Shown: positions 25,326 through 37,155, numbered from the stretch's first letter. The stretch: DNA of 64,000 nucleotides from Streptosporangium sp. NBC_01756 (GCF_035917975.1 NZ_CP109130.1:6882001-6946000); one strand, 5' to 3'. The notes: a model not told the origin generated them from the sequence alone. Translations and numbers: made by a program.

Positions 25326-25751
25326 ATGCGCAGGTCTGTGAAGGCTCTCGCCGCGGCCGGAGCGCTGGCCGGCGGACTGATGCTGGTCCAGCCCACGTCG
25401 GCGACGGCCGCGGTCGACCCCGCGGGTGTGTGCGGGTCGGGCTACCGGGTCATCGACAGCCAGGCGCTGAAGAGCGGGAGCCTGACGCTCGCGACCGTCT
25501 ACCTGACCTACAACTCGGGCAACGGTTACAACTGCGTCGTCACCACCCTCGCCCACCCGAACGGTGCCCGGTACTACCTGAAGGCGACCCTCCAGGCCTC
25601 AGGCGGCAGCCAGAAGGTCGACTCCGGCGAGTTCACGTCGTACGCCGGGCCCCTGTACGTGTCCGCGACGGACAAGTGCGTGAAGTGGGGCGGCCAGTTC
25701 GACACCGACCCGGGCTTCAAGTACACCAGCCCGTTCGAGCACTGCGGCTGA
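25326..25751 (+). CDS. Spore-associated protein A-like secreted protein
   Basis: A 141-residue secreted protein: M-R-R-S-V-K, a hydrophobic core and a cleavage region A-T-A-A near residue 29. The mature part has four cysteines (C-G-S-G-Y-R, Y-N-C-V-V, D-K-C-V-K-W-G-G and F-E-H-C-G), suggesting two disulfides. The C-G-S-G-Y start, the Y-L-T-Y-N region, the C-V-K-W-G-G motif and the F-E-H-C-G end match, as I recall, Streptomyces SapA, which is found on spores. An AAAGGA ribosome site precedes the ATG. The upstream 100 bp are AT-rich for this genome and should hold the promoter. A strong hairpin follows the stop. Confidence 0.8.
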   Translation: MRRSVKALAAAGALAGGLMLVQPTSATAAVDPAGVCGSGYRVIDSQALKSGSLTLATVYLTYNSGNGYNCVVTTLAHPNGARYYLKATLQASGGSQKVDSGEFTSYAGPLYVSATDKCVKWGGQFDTDPGFKYTSPFEHCG

Positions 25752-25758
25752 CGTTCCA

Positions 25759-25801
25759 GGTCCCGGTACGGCGCGCTTGGAGCGGGTGCCGTACCGGGAC
25801 C
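25759..25801 (+). terminator. Long perfect hairpin after the SapA-like gene
   Basis: A perfect 14-bp stem (GGTCCCGGTACGGC and its complement) with a 15-base loop begins 7 bp after the stop codon. No T-run follows. It is the likely transcription terminator or an mRNA 3'-end stabiliser. Confidence 0.7.
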
Positions 25802-25908
25802 ACCGGACCTTTCGACGGCGTCGCGCCTGCTGGGCCCACCGGACCTTTCGACGGCGTCGCGCCTGCCGGGCCCACCGAAACCCCGGAAGGCATTGCGCTT
25901 GCCGGGAC
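25801..25908. repeat. 36-bp tandem repeat, three copies
   Basis: Units at 25801-25836 and 25837-25872 differ by one base. The third, 25873-25908, is diverged. The unit begins CACCGGACCTTTCGACGGCG. The array directly follows the SapA-like gene's hairpin and ends before the ATA/ATG start region of the next gene; no reading frame with a start uses it. Confidence 0.85.
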
Positions 25909-25939
25909 GGACGTGTATCAAAGTTGCGGGTGATCCACT

Positions 25940-27019
25940 TTGATATCCGTTTACATTGATCTGGCCATCGGGCTGGTTCTGGCCTTCCTGATGCTCTCGC
26001 TCCTGGTGAGCGGGATCAACGAGGCCTTCGTCCGGCTGTTCGGGATCCGCAGCAAGTTCCTGTGGGCCTACATCCGCGACACCATGGACGGCGGTCCGCA
26101 GGAGGGGCGGTCGTGGATTCCGGCGAAGGTCGCCGACGTCTTCGCCAGGCTGCCCTTCTCCGGGAACGATCCGCGTCCCCGGCACGACCCGGACCCCGCG
26201 CCGCCGGTGGTCGACCCGGTGCCGGTCGACCCCGCCGCGGTGCTCGCCACCGAGACACCCGCCCCGGCGGTCGACATGACCGGGCGGCTGTACGGCCGGC
26301 TCCAGGAGATCGACCACCCCAGGGGCACGCGGACCGGCATCGCGAACATCCCGCCCGAACGGTTCTCCGGGGCGATGCTGGAGCTGGTCTCCGCCGAGGA
26401 GGGCGGGGTCGACGGCCTGCTCGGCAAGCTGGAGGCCATCGGCAGCCCGCTGGCCGGGCACCTGCGGGGTGTCTGGGAAGGCGCGCAGCGGGACCTGGGG
26501 AAGTTCCGCAAGGGAGTGGAGGCCTGGTTCGACGGCGAGATGCAGCGGCTGTCCACGCTGTACCGCCGCTACGTCAAATGGGTGATCCTCGCGCTCGGCC
26601 TGGTGCTGACGCTGCTGTTCAGCATGGACGCGCTGGAGTACGGCAAGACCCTGCTGCGCGACAACGCCTACCGCGCCGGGGTCGCGGCCATCGCGGGCGG
26701 TAGCGAGGACGGCCTGAGCGCGCTGCGGGACAAGTGCGCGGTGGACGGTGCCACCGAGCCCTACGCCTGCGTGACCGAGTCCTTCAGCTCCCCGGCCCTG
26801 GTGAAGATCTTCGACCACGCCATCGTGAGCGTGACGATTCCCCCCGACGGCTCGGCGGACCCGTCCTTCAACTGGAACGGCGCCCTCTGGTGGGAACGCC
26901 TGACCTCCCCGGGCCACTGGCCCGGTTACCTGGTCAGCGTGGTCGCCCTGCTGTTCGGGGCGTCCTTCTGGTGGGACGTCCTGCGCCGGCTGACCGGCAT
27001 CCGGAGCCACCGCTCGTAA
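25940..27019 (+). CDS. Membrane protein of unknown function
   Basis: A 359-residue protein with one hydrophobic segment at the N-terminus (about 4-28), one at 212-232 and one near the C-terminus (about 326-346). A proline/aspartate-rich linker covers residues 72-105, and a helical region follows it. Between the last two segments is a loop with two cysteines (D-K-C-A-V and Y-A-C-V-T) that could form a disulfide outside the membrane. I recognise no family. The start is an ATA/ATG ambiguity region; an alternative codon (TTG at 25940) is assumed, since the protein clearly begins with I-S-V-Y-I-D-L-A. It converges on the LLM oxidoreductase gene. Confidence 0.75.
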   Translation: MISVYIDLAIGLVLAFLMLSLLVSGINEAFVRLFGIRSKFLWAYIRDTMDGGPQEGRSWIPAKVADVFARLPFSGNDPRPRHDPDPAPPVVDPVPVDPAAVLATETPAPAVDMTGRLYGRLQEIDHPRGTRTGIANIPPERFSGAMLELVSAEEGGVDGLLGKLEAIGSPLAGHLRGVWEGAQRDLGKFRKGVEAWFDGEMQRLSTLYRRYVKWVILALGLVLTLLFSMDALEYGKTLLRDNAYRAGVAAIAGGSEDGLSALRDKCAVDGATEPYACVTESFSSPALVKIFDHAIVSVTIPPDGSADPSFNWNGALWWERLTSPGHWPGYLVSVVALLFGASFWWDVLRRLTGIRSHRS

Positions 27020-27046
27020 CCTCTCCGGCCGCGCCGCCGCGCGGTC

Positions 27047-27062
27047 CCCGGGTGCGCCCGGG
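27047..27062. terminator. Candidate convergent terminator hairpin
   Basis: CCCGGG, four bases, CCCGGG forms a perfect six-pair stem in the 50-bp gap between two convergent genes. Outer CCGGCC and GGCCGG arms could extend it. Confidence 0.4.
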
Positions 27063-27069
27063 CCGGCTC

Positions 27070-27906
27070 TCAGCGCAGCTCCGCCAGCACCAGCTCTATC
27101 TGGGGGAGGGGGTCCGGTCCGAACGGGCGGAGCACCACCGTGTCGGCGCCCGCCTCCCACAGCGTCCTGACCTGGTCGGCGGCGGACTCGGGGGAACCCA
27201 CCGCCATCACCACCTCGTCCGGGCCGACGCGCAGGAACTCCGCCGTGCCGGCCGCCAGGCGCGGGCCCACCGTGGGATCGTCGCCGACATAGAAGTTGGT
27301 GAACACCACCAGTTCGTGGTCGTCTCCACCGGTCAGCTTCCGCGCTTCCCCGATCTGGGCGGGGCCGACGCCTTCGGGCAGGATCGTGCCCTGCGCCACC
27401 CGCCCGGACAGCTCCAGCGAGCGGGGCCGTACGACCCCCGCGAGGACCGGCGGCACGGCCGCGGGCGGATGGACCAGGCTCACCCCGTCGATCCGTACGG
27501 CCCGGCCCTGGAGGGTGACCGTCTCGCCGCGCAGCAGTGCGCGCACGGCCACGATGGTCTCCTCCAGCAGCGCCAGCGGTGAGGGGGCCAGTGCGCCCAC
27601 CTGACGCATCCAGTCCTGGACGCCGTGGCCGATGCCGGCCGCCAGCCGGTGCGGATGCAGGCGGGCCAGGTTGCCGAGCTCCATGGCCAGCAGCGCCGGA
27701 TTGCGCAGCGGGGCCGGGGTGATCCCGATGCCCACGCGGAGCCGTTCGGTGACGGCGAGCGCGGTGGCCGCCGACGAGATCGAGCCGGTCCAGCCCAGGT
27801 CCTCCACCACCCAGAGATCGTCGACCCCGGCCGTGTCCAGCTCGCGGCAGAAGGGGATGAGCGACTCCGGGGGAAGGTCGCGGTCGAACATCACGCCCAG
27901 GCGCAT
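27070..27906 (-). CDS. LLM-class flavin/F420-dependent oxidoreductase
   Basis: A 278-residue TIM-barrel protein of the bacterial luciferase-like (LLM) family. The N-terminal strand is M-R-L-G-V-M-F, followed by D-D-L-W-V-V-E-D-L-G-W and the central G-I-G-I-T-P-A-P-L-R-N-P segment. H-P-H-R-L-A-A-G-I-G-H-G is typical of the family. Actinobacterial members often use F420 rather than FMN, but the cofactor cannot be fixed from sequence. The substrate is unknown. It is followed on the same strand, after a short gap upstream, by the NlpC/P60 gene (8 bp between genes), so they are probably co-transcribed, though a functional link is not obvious. Confidence 0.88.
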   Translation of the reverse strand: MRLGVMFDRDLPPESLIPFCRELDTAGVDDLWVVEDLGWTGSISSAATALAVTERLRVGIGITPAPLRNPALLAMELGNLARLHPHRLAAGIGHGVQDWMRQVGALAPSPLALLEETIVAVRALLRGETVTLQGRAVRIDGVSLVHPPAAVPPVLAGVVRPRSLELSGRVAQGTILPEGVGPAQIGEARKLTGGDDHELVVFTNFYVGDDPTVGPRLAAGTAEFLRVGPDEVVMAVGSPESAADQVRTLWEAGADTVVLRPFGPDPLPQIELVLAELR

Positions 27907-27913
27907 ATCTCTC

Positions 27914-28531
27914 CTACAAGTAGCGGAAGTAGCCGGCGAAGCCCTTGACGGCCGTCAGGCGGTCGATCCGGATCTCGGTGCCGGTTCTCAGCGCGTTGAT
28001 CATTCTTCCCCGGCCGACGTAGATGCCGACATGGTGGGTCTTCACCCTACGGTCGCCGATCTTGCCGTAGAACACCAGGTCGCCTGGCCGGGCCTTCGCG
28101 GCGGGCACCTCCGTGAGCCGCCTGACGTGGTCGTCGGTGTTGCCCGGCCCCAGGACGTCGCGGCCGTAGGCCAGGCGGTAGACCCACCGGGCCAGCCCGG
28201 AGCAGTCAAGGCCGAGGGTGTCGGTGGCGGGACAGGGGCGGATCGCACCGCTGTAGCCGCGGCAGGTGCCGAGCGAGGGGCCGGGGTCGTCGTCGTGGCC
28301 GCCGCCCCACGAATAGGGGATCGTCCCGCCCGGCCAGCCCGGTTGCTCCTGCCCGGCTTTGATCGCGTAGGCGATGGCGGTCACCCGGTTCAGGGTGGCG
28401 GGCAGCAGCGGCACCGAGCCGCTGACGACCACGAGCATCCCGGCGAGTACGGCCAGCGTGACCGGCCACCGGTGCCCCGGGGAGATCTCCGGATTCCACC
28501 GCACGCCCTGGGATGTCCCGGCCACATCCAC
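27914..28531 (-). CDS. NlpC/P60 cell-wall hydrolase, membrane anchored
   Basis: A 205-residue protein with one transmembrane or uncleaved signal segment (about 22-44) and a C-terminal NlpC/P60 peptidase domain. The catalytic Cys110 is in G-L-D-C-S-G-L, His167 in T-H-H-V-G-I-Y-V-G, and the third polar residue lies in the T-E-I-R-I-D region. Such enzymes cut peptide bonds in peptidoglycan stems (D,L-endopeptidase). A pair of cysteines (C90, C100) before the active site may form a disulfide. The GTG at 28531 follows GAGGTGG. The gene just downstream on the strand is the LLM oxidoreductase. There is a 281-bp gap to the divergent DUF916-like gene. Confidence 0.9.
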   Translation of the reverse strand: MDVAGTSQGVRWNPEISPGHRWPVTLAVLAGMLVVVSGSVPLLPATLNRVTAIAYAIKAGQEQPGWPGGTIPYSWGGGHDDDPGPSLGTCRGYSGAIRPCPATDTLGLDCSGLARWVYRLAYGRDVLGPGNTDDHVRRLTEVPAAKARPGDLVFYGKIGDRRVKTHHVGIYVGRGRMINALRTGTEIRIDRLTAVKGFAGYFRYL

Positions 28532-28812
28532 CCACCTCGATTTATCGCTGTAAGTCAGGATTTATTCTGCCCAACGTATTGCCGTTCTGCGGTGTGTGCA
28601 GGCAACTGCCGTTGCTCTGTCGCTGCTCTGCCGCGAGCGACCGCCGGGGGGCGGGATGAGCGGCGACACGCCGCAGGTCACTCATCGTGACCGGTCTACC
28701 GGGAAAGACCCGACGCGATGTTACTTTCGGTGACGAGATCACCCCGGTGGATCAGCTGCCCGGGTGAACCAGCGATGTCGCGTGCGGAGCGCGGCAGTGT
28801 GGAGAGCCGAAG
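28532..28812. promoter_or_regulatory. Divergent promoter region, no gene seen
   Basis: This 281-bp gap separates the NlpC/P60 gene (minus) and the secreted DUF916-like gene (plus). It is less GC-rich than its surroundings near 28550-28600 and should hold both promoters. No convincing open frame, palindrome or RNA was recognised. Confidence 0.4.
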
Positions 28813-32453
<3,641 letters not shown>

Positions 32454-32861
32454 TCATGCGGAGGTTGAGATCTGCCCGTTGGGGATCGCCTCGAGAAGCC
32501 GGCCCCACTCCGGATAGGTCGCGACCTTCTTCAGGTGCATCGTCATGATCTTTTCGTTCAGTTCGGGATCCGTGTCATCCGACAGGCGGACCGCCGAGAG
32601 CCTCGCGAAGTAGGGGAGGATCCCGGAATCGCCGTCGAGGTGAACCTGGTCGTACAGGTAGCGCTCCAGTGCCGCCAGGTCCTCGATCGCCGCGCAGTAC
32701 GCATGGGTGTAGCCCTCGGCGGGGTCGCCGAGATCCTGGCCGACGGTCGAGAACGACACCGACTCGACGGCCGCCGTACGCCTCATCGCCGCCAGCACTT
32801 CGGCCTTCTTCTCCTCCGTGGTTCCGTCTCTGAAGCTGAAGCGCAAGATGTTGACGATCAT
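32454..32861 (-). CDS. Dabb-domain (stress-responsive A/B barrel) protein
   Basis: A 135-residue protein with the dimeric alpha/beta barrel pattern: an N-terminal strand I-V-N-I-L-R-F-S-F, then Y-T-H-A-Y-C-A-A-I-E-D-L-A-A-L-E-R-Y and the V-H region that marks the Dabb domain. Such proteins range from cyclases and monooxygenase-like enzymes to proteins with no known activity. A ribosome site GGGGAAG precedes the ATG. The gene is divergent from a TetR-type regulator, with a good palindrome between them, which suggests that regulator controls it. Whether it works with the neighbouring geosmin synthase is not shown by sequence. Confidence 0.8.
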   Translation of the reverse strand: MIVNILRFSFRDGTTEEKKAEVLAAMRRTAAVESVSFSTVGQDLGDPAEGYTHAYCAAIEDLAALERYLYDQVHLDGDSGILPYFARLSAVRLSDDTDPELNEKIMTMHLKKVATYPEWGRLLEAIPNGQISTSA

Positions 32862-32898
32862 GAATGCTTCCCCTCGTGCACGTTGGTGGGTCTTGAAT

Positions 32899-32914
32899 TG
32901 AACTTGTCAGTTCA
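32899..32914. promoter_or_regulatory. TetR-type operator candidate between Dabb and TetR genes
   Basis: TGAACTTGTCAGTTCA has perfect five-base arms (TGAAC/GTTCA) and a six-base spacer, a common shape for TetR-family operators. It lies between the divergent Dabb and TetR-type genes, 38 bp before the Dabb ATG. Confidence 0.6.
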
Positions 32915-33005
32915 CTGTAATGATCTGATTAGGTAAAGGACAAGCAGGTTCGTAGAAATGGACCATCCGGTTCAGATCGTCTGCGGGAGGGGTTACAGTG
33001 CGAGG

Positions 33006-33668
33006 GTGACGGGAGTGACAACCTCGGCCGGGCGGACGGCCTCAAGAGGGCGTATCGACAAGCGGCAGGCGATCCTGGATGCCGCTTTCGCGGTTTTCGC
33101 CCGAAAGGGTTACTCGCAGGCCTGCGTACAGGAGATCGCCGAAGAGGCAGGCGTCGCCAAGCTGACGGTCTACAACCACCTCGGCGACAAGGAGAACCTG
33201 TTCCGGCATGCGATGGAGGCCGCGGCCGACGCGGTGATGGCAGAGAACCTCGCCGTCGTCGAGCGGCTGCGCGACCCCGGTGACGACCTGCGCGCGACCA
33301 TGGAGGACGTGGGGTACCGCATGCTCCAGGTGTGCTGCAGCGAGCGCTCCCGTGCGCTGCGATGGCTGACCTATGCGCAGGTCGCGCGTTTCCCCGACAT
33401 CATCGAGGTCGTCCAGGGGCGCACCTCGAACCGGCTCGGCGAGGCGTTGGCGGACCGGCTGGCACGGCTCTCGCTGTCCGGGCGCGTACGGTCGTGCGAC
33501 CCGGCGCAGGCCGCGGAGCAGTTCCTGGCGCTGCTCACCGGTCCGATGGAGGCGCGTTCCGGGTTGGGCACCCGCAAGGTCTCCGCCGCCGAGACGCGCA
33601 CGGTGGCGCAGACCGCGGTCGACACCTTCCTACGGGCGTACGGGACGGCGGCCGACCAGGCCGGCTGA
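33006..33668 (+). CDS. TetR family transcriptional regulator
   Basis: About 220 residues. The N-terminal domain has A-I-L-D-A-A-F-A-V-F-A-R-K-G-Y and the helix-turn-helix V-Q-E-I-A-E-E-A-G-V-A-K-L-T-V-Y-N-H-L, typical of TetR. The C-terminal part resembles the AefR/TetR_C_7 group (E-R-S-R-A-L-R-W-L). I prefer the GTG at 33006, close to the conserved domain; a start at 32958 is possible and would add 16 residues. The divergent Dabb gene and the palindrome between them point to control of that gene and of itself. A bidirectional terminator follows, shared with glnA1. Confidence 0.9.
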   Translation: MTGVTTSAGRTASRGRIDKRQAILDAAFAVFARKGYSQACVQEIAEEAGVAKLTVYNHLGDKENLFRHAMEAAADAVMAENLAVVERLRDPGDDLRATMEDVGYRMLQVCCSERSRALRWLTYAQVARFPDIIEVVQGRTSNRLGEALADRLARLSLSGRVRSCDPAQAAEQFLALLTGPMEARSGLGTRKVSAAETRTVAQTAVDTFLRAYGTAADQAG

Positions 33669-33721
33669 CCTCGGCCCCGTGACCGGTCGGGCCGGCGCGC
33701 GGCCGGGAGGAACGCAGACGA

Positions 33722-33766
33722 AAGGCCGTCGAGCGTGCCCTCAACAGAGGGACGGTCGACGGCCTT
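33722..33766. terminator. Bidirectional terminator between TetR gene and glnA1
   Basis: AAGGCCGTCGA and TCGACGGCCTT form a perfect 11-bp stem. It lies in the 153-bp gap between two convergent genes, so it can end transcription from both sides. Confidence 0.75.
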
Positions 33767-33821
33767 CGCGAGAACGCCTGAATGCCCTGTGCGGGCCCCG
33801 GCGGATCAGCGGCTCATCGGC

Positions 33822-35246
33822 TCACACGTCGTAGTAGAGCTCGAACTCGTGCGGGTGCGGACGCAGGCGGATCGGGTCGACCTCGTTCTCACGCTTGTAG
33901 GCGATCCAGGTCTCGATCAGGTCCGGCGTGAACACGCCGCCCTCCAGCAGGTATTCGTGGTCGGCCTCAAGGGCGGCGAGCACGTCCGGCAGCGAGCCCG
34001 GGACCTGCGGGATGTTGCGCGCCTCCTCCGGAGGAAGCTCGTAGAGGTCCTTGTCGACCGGCTCGACCGGCTCGATCTTGTTGCGGATGCCGTCGATGCC
34101 GGCCATGAGCTGGGCGGCGAAGGCGAAGTACGGGTTGCAGGACGGGTCCGGCACACGGAACTCGATGCGCTTGGCCTTCGGGTTGGAGCCCGTGATCGGG
34201 ATGCGGATGCACGCCGAGCGGTTGCGCTGGGAGTAGACCAGGTTGACCGGGGCCTCGTAGCCGGGGACTAGGCGGTGGTAGGAGTTCACCGTCGGGTTGG
34301 TGAAGGCGAGCAGCGACGGGGCGTGCTTGAGCAGGCCGCCGATGTAGTAGCGGGCGGTGTCGGACAGGCCCGCGTAGCCGACCTCGTCGTAGAAGAGCGG
34401 CTCGCCGTCCTTCCAGAGCGACTGGTGGCAGTGCATGCCGGAGCCGTTGTCACCGAAGAGCGGCTTGGGCATGAAGGTGACCGTGTGGCCGTGCTCCAGA
34501 GCCGTGCTCTTGACGATGTACTTGTACAGCATCAGGGTGTCGGCGGCCTTGAGCAGCGTGTTGAACCTGAAGTCGATCTCGGCCTGACCGGCCGTGCCCA
34601 CCTCGTGGTGCTGCATCTCCACCTCGACGCCGGCATCGATCAGCCGGCGGACCATCTCCGAACGCAGGTCGGTGAAGTGGTCCATCGGCGGGACCGGGAA
34701 GTAGCCGCCCTTGTAGCGCGGCTTGTAACCGAGGTTGCCGCCGTCCTGGGCCTTGCCGGTGTTCCAGGCGCCCTCGATCGAGTCGATGTGGTAGTAGCTC
34801 GAGTGCGCGCTGGTCTCGAACCGCACGTCGTCGAAGATGTAGAACTCGGCCTCGGGACCGAAGTAGACCGTGTCGGCGATGCCGGTGCCCTTGAGATACT
34901 CCTCGGCCTTGCGGGCGACGTTGCGCGGGTCGCGGCTGTAGGCCTCACCGGTCAGCGGGTCGTGCACGAAGAAGTTGATGTTGAGCGTCTTGTGCTGCCG
35001 GAACGGGTCCAGCACGGCCGTGGACGGGTCGGGCAGCAGGAGCATGTCCGACTCGTGGATGGCCTGGAAGCCACGGATCGACGAACCGTCGAACATGAGA
35101 CCGTCGGTGAAGACGCTCGCACCGAAGTTCTCCGTGGGGAAAGTGAAGTGATGCGTCGTCCCCGGCAGGTCGGTGAACCTGACATCGACGAACTGCACCC
35201 CTTCATCCTTGATGAACTTCAGGACGTCGTCGGCGGAGTTGAACAC
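33822..35246 (-). CDS. glnA1: Glutamine synthetase, type I (adenylylatable)
   Basis: The main ammonia-assimilating enzyme: ATP, glutamate and ammonia give glutamine; it acts as a dodecamer in the cytoplasm. The 474-residue protein has F-D-G-S-S-I-R-G-F near residue 52, E-F-Y-I-F-D-D, the H-H-E-V-G-T-A-G-Q region, N-G-S-G-M-H-C-H-Q and R-I-P-I-T-G. The adenylylation site [10 protein letters not shown] has Tyr at about residue 402, the target of GlnE. It is the last gene before a convergent terminator. The upstream region carries a two-pair GlnR box, so transcription probably responds to nitrogen supply as in other actinomycetes. Confidence 0.97.
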   Translation of the reverse strand: MFNSADDVLKFIKDEGVQFVDVRFTDLPGTTHHFTFPTENFGASVFTDGLMFDGSSIRGFQAIHESDMLLLPDPSTAVLDPFRQHKTLNINFFVHDPLTGEAYSRDPRNVARKAEEYLKGTGIADTVYFGPEAEFYIFDDVRFETSAHSSYYHIDSIEGAWNTGKAQDGGNLGYKPRYKGGYFPVPPMDHFTDLRSEMVRRLIDAGVEVEMQHHEVGTAGQAEIDFRFNTLLKAADTLMLYKYIVKSTALEHGHTVTFMPKPLFGDNGSGMHCHQSLWKDGEPLFYDEVGYAGLSDTARYYIGGLLKHAPSLLAFTNPTVNSYHRLVPGYEAPVNLVYSQRNRSACIRIPITGSNPKAKRIEFRVPDPSCNPYFAFAAQLMAGIDGIRNKIEPVEPVDKDLYELPPEEARNIPQVPGSLPDVLAALEADHEYLLEGGVFTPDLIETWIAYKRENEVDPIRLRPHPHEFELYYDV

Positions 35247-35297
35247 GCGAACCTCCCAAGGGGCACGGGCTATCAGAGCCGAAGGTAGGCCTGTGCC

Positions 35298-35335
35298 GTT
35301 ACCGCCCCGTGTCTCGTTTGTTTCACTCGTGTTAA
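35298..35335 (-). promoter_or_regulatory. GlnR box upstream of glnA1
   Basis: On the minus strand the sequence reads TTAAC-n6-GAAAC-n6-GACAC-n6-GTAAC, all with exact six-base spacers. It matches the two-pair actinobacterial GlnR consensus gTnAC-n6-GaAAC-n6-GtnAC-n6-GaAAC at most positions. It ends 52 bp before the glnA1 start codon, in the usual location. Confidence 0.7.
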
Positions 35336-35473
35336 GGGAAAGCAGCCTCCACGTTAGCCTTGCGATCCGGTGGACTGAGGCATGAAAGGCGGTCTTTTGC
35401 CCGACTCTTACGCCTGGGGCTGCCTGCGCCCTATGTCCGGAGCCGCCCGAATCCTCTGGCCGGGCCGTCCGCG

Positions 35474-35564
35474 TCTCACGTCCGGCCCGACCCGGATCTC
35501 ACATCCTGGCCACCCGGATCTCACGCCCGGGGCCGCTCGGATCTCAGGTCCGGGACGCCAGCTG
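35474..35564. repeat. Degenerate 22-23-bp tandem repeat, about four copies
   Basis: The landmark TCTCA(C/G) recurs at 35474, 35497, 35519 and 35542 with similar flanks (CCGGATCTCACGYCCGG type). The array fills the end of the gap between glnA1 and the gene at 35544 and overlaps that gene's last few codons. Confidence 0.55.
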
Positions 35565-36554
35565 ACAGCCTTCGCCGTGCGTCTCCTCGCGGGAGTAGGG
35601 ATCCGTGGGGGCGCCGGTGGCCGCTGCGGCCTTTTCGTCGGTCTCCGAGTCGGAGTAGAAGGGGTGGACGAAGCCGTCGTCGACGTCGCACCGGGCCGGA
35701 GTCGTGCCGCCGCTGTTCCACTGCGCCACCCAGAACCGCAGCCGGCCGCCGTCCTTCCACGCCTCCACCGTGCCCGTGCTGTGCGCGACGAGCCGCATCG
35801 TGGTGGCTGGCTGTCCCGGCCGCCGGATCGCGTACACGAACAGGTAGTTCACCTTGATGCGGACGATCCTCCTACCGTGGTCGCGGAAGACGGACAGCCG
35901 CGTTTCGCCGTCCACCTTGATGGCCCTGACGGCGAGTTCGGCTGTTCCGGGGGCAAGACTGGTCACCCATGACCGGCTGTCCGTCCTGCTCTTCCCGCGA
36001 CGGTCGAGATTCCTGGCGAACCACTCCCGCTGCTCGGCCTCCAGCAGGGCGATCAGCTTCTTCGGCCGGCCGCCCATCAGCACTCCGCGATCCAGGTGCG
36101 AGGCCGCAAGCAGTTTCCCGGCCCGTTCCAGCGCGGCGGACACCTCCTTACGGCTCAGCCCGCCCATCGCCTTGGCCTCCGGCATCACCAGGCCCTTGGC
36201 GCCCTCGGCGTACTTCTCGGCGGGTGAGCCGTAGAAGGGGGAGAGTTCCACCGGTTTGACGTCCACCGGCATGGTCTCCTCGGGGACCGCGCCGAGGTGC
36301 ATGCCGCCGTCCACTCCGGTGAGTCCCGTGCGGATCCCATCGACGAGATCGGGCCGGTAGGTGACGGTCAGCCCGGCGCCCGCCAGCACGGCGACCGCGA
36401 TGACCGCTGCGATCCGCAGCCTCCGGCGGCGACCGCGCCGCAGCGGGCGCGTCTGCCCCCGGGCGGCGGACCTGGCCATCCTCTGACGCTCGTCCTGGCT
36501 GATCTGAGCGGTGAGCGCGTTGAAACGCTGGTCGATGTCGTCTATGTCAGACAT
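35544..36554 (-). CDS. Single-pass membrane protein of unknown function
   Basis: A 336-residue protein with a cytoplasmic N-terminal part (M-S-D-I-D-D-I-D-Q-R-F), a run of basic residues, one transmembrane helix (about 47-64) and a large extracellular domain. The outer part is mixed alpha/beta with no motif I recognise; it has two cysteines (A-R-C-D-V and G-C-Q-L) that may pair. I chose the ATG at 36554 rather than an upstream one, because the conserved-looking D-I-D-D-I-D start follows it. A stretch rich in arginine and lysine just before the helix sets the inside-positive topology. It lies between glnA1 and the divergent RDD-family gene. Confidence 0.75.
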   Translation of the reverse strand: MSDIDDIDQRFNALTAQISQDERQRMARSAARGQTRPLRRGRRRRLRIAAVIAVAVLAGAGLTVTYRPDLVDGIRTGLTGVDGGMHLGAVPEETMPVDVKPVELSPFYGSPAEKYAEGAKGLVMPEAKAMGGLSRKEVSAALERAGKLLAASHLDRGVLMGGRPKKLIALLEAEQREWFARNLDRRGKSRTDSRSWVTSLAPGTAELAVRAIKVDGETRLSVFRDHGRRIVRIKVNYLFVYAIRRPGQPATTMRLVAHSTGTVEAWKDGGRLRFWVAQWNSGGTTPARCDVDDGFVHPFYSDSETDEKAAAATGAPTDPYSREETHGEGCQLASRT

Positions 36555-36681
36555 TTGGGGGGTTCTCCGGGAAATGTGCTTGAAGAGAAGGGTGATGCAC
36601 ATGATCCACGGCTTTCGCACGATCCGGGTAGCGGGCTCGGGCGGATGCGGGGGCGCCCTCCGGGGCAGATACCGTTTAACA

Positions 36682-37146
36682 ATGAGCAGCAGGCAGCAAC
36701 CCCGTTGGACCCAGACCTGGCTCGGCGGCGTCCGGTCGGCCGGAGTCGACCTGGGCTACCCCGGGGAGCAACTCGGACTGCCCCGGCAGGGCAGTGGAGC
36801 GGTGGCGGGGTTCGGCCGCCGGATCGGCGCCATCGTGATCGACTGGCTGATCTGCACCTGGGCCATCGCCCAGGGACTCCTGCGGGTGAACGCGGCCGAG
36901 CAGGGCTGGGTGCCGCTTGCGATCTTCGCCGCGGCCAACATCCTGCTGGTGGGCACCATGGGCATGACCTTCGGCATGCGGTTGCTCAACATCCGGGTCG
37001 CCGCGCTCGGCGGCGGCCGTCCCGGCCTCGTCGCGGTGCTGGTGCGGACCCTGCTGCTCTGCCTGGCCGTACCGGCGCTCATCTGGGACCGCGACCAGCG
37101 CGGCCTGCACGACCGCGCGGCGAACACCGTGGTCGTGCGACTCTGA
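36682..37146 (+). CDS. RDD-family membrane protein
   Basis: A 154-residue protein with the RDD domain: the start of the domain is G-F-G-R-R-I-G-A-I-V-I-D-W-L (the R and D of the family name), followed by three or four hydrophobic segments. The end L-H-D-R-A-A-N-T-V-V-V is also typical. RDD proteins are small membrane proteins, with some linked to ion transport; no specific role can be assigned. In Streptomyces, as I recall, an RDD gene also sits between glnA and the DUF4191/lipA genes, so this order is conserved. The ATG at 36682 is chosen; the longer frame overlaps the divergent gene. Confidence 0.88.
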   Translation: MSSRQQPRWTQTWLGGVRSAGVDLGYPGEQLGLPRQGSGAVAGFGRRIGAIVIDWLICTWAIAQGLLRVNAAEQGWVPLAIFAAANILLVGTMGMTFGMRLLNIRVAALGGGRPGLVAVLVRTLLLCLAVPALIWDRDQRGLHDRAANTVVVRL

Positions 37147-37155
37147 GCCCCTCCC

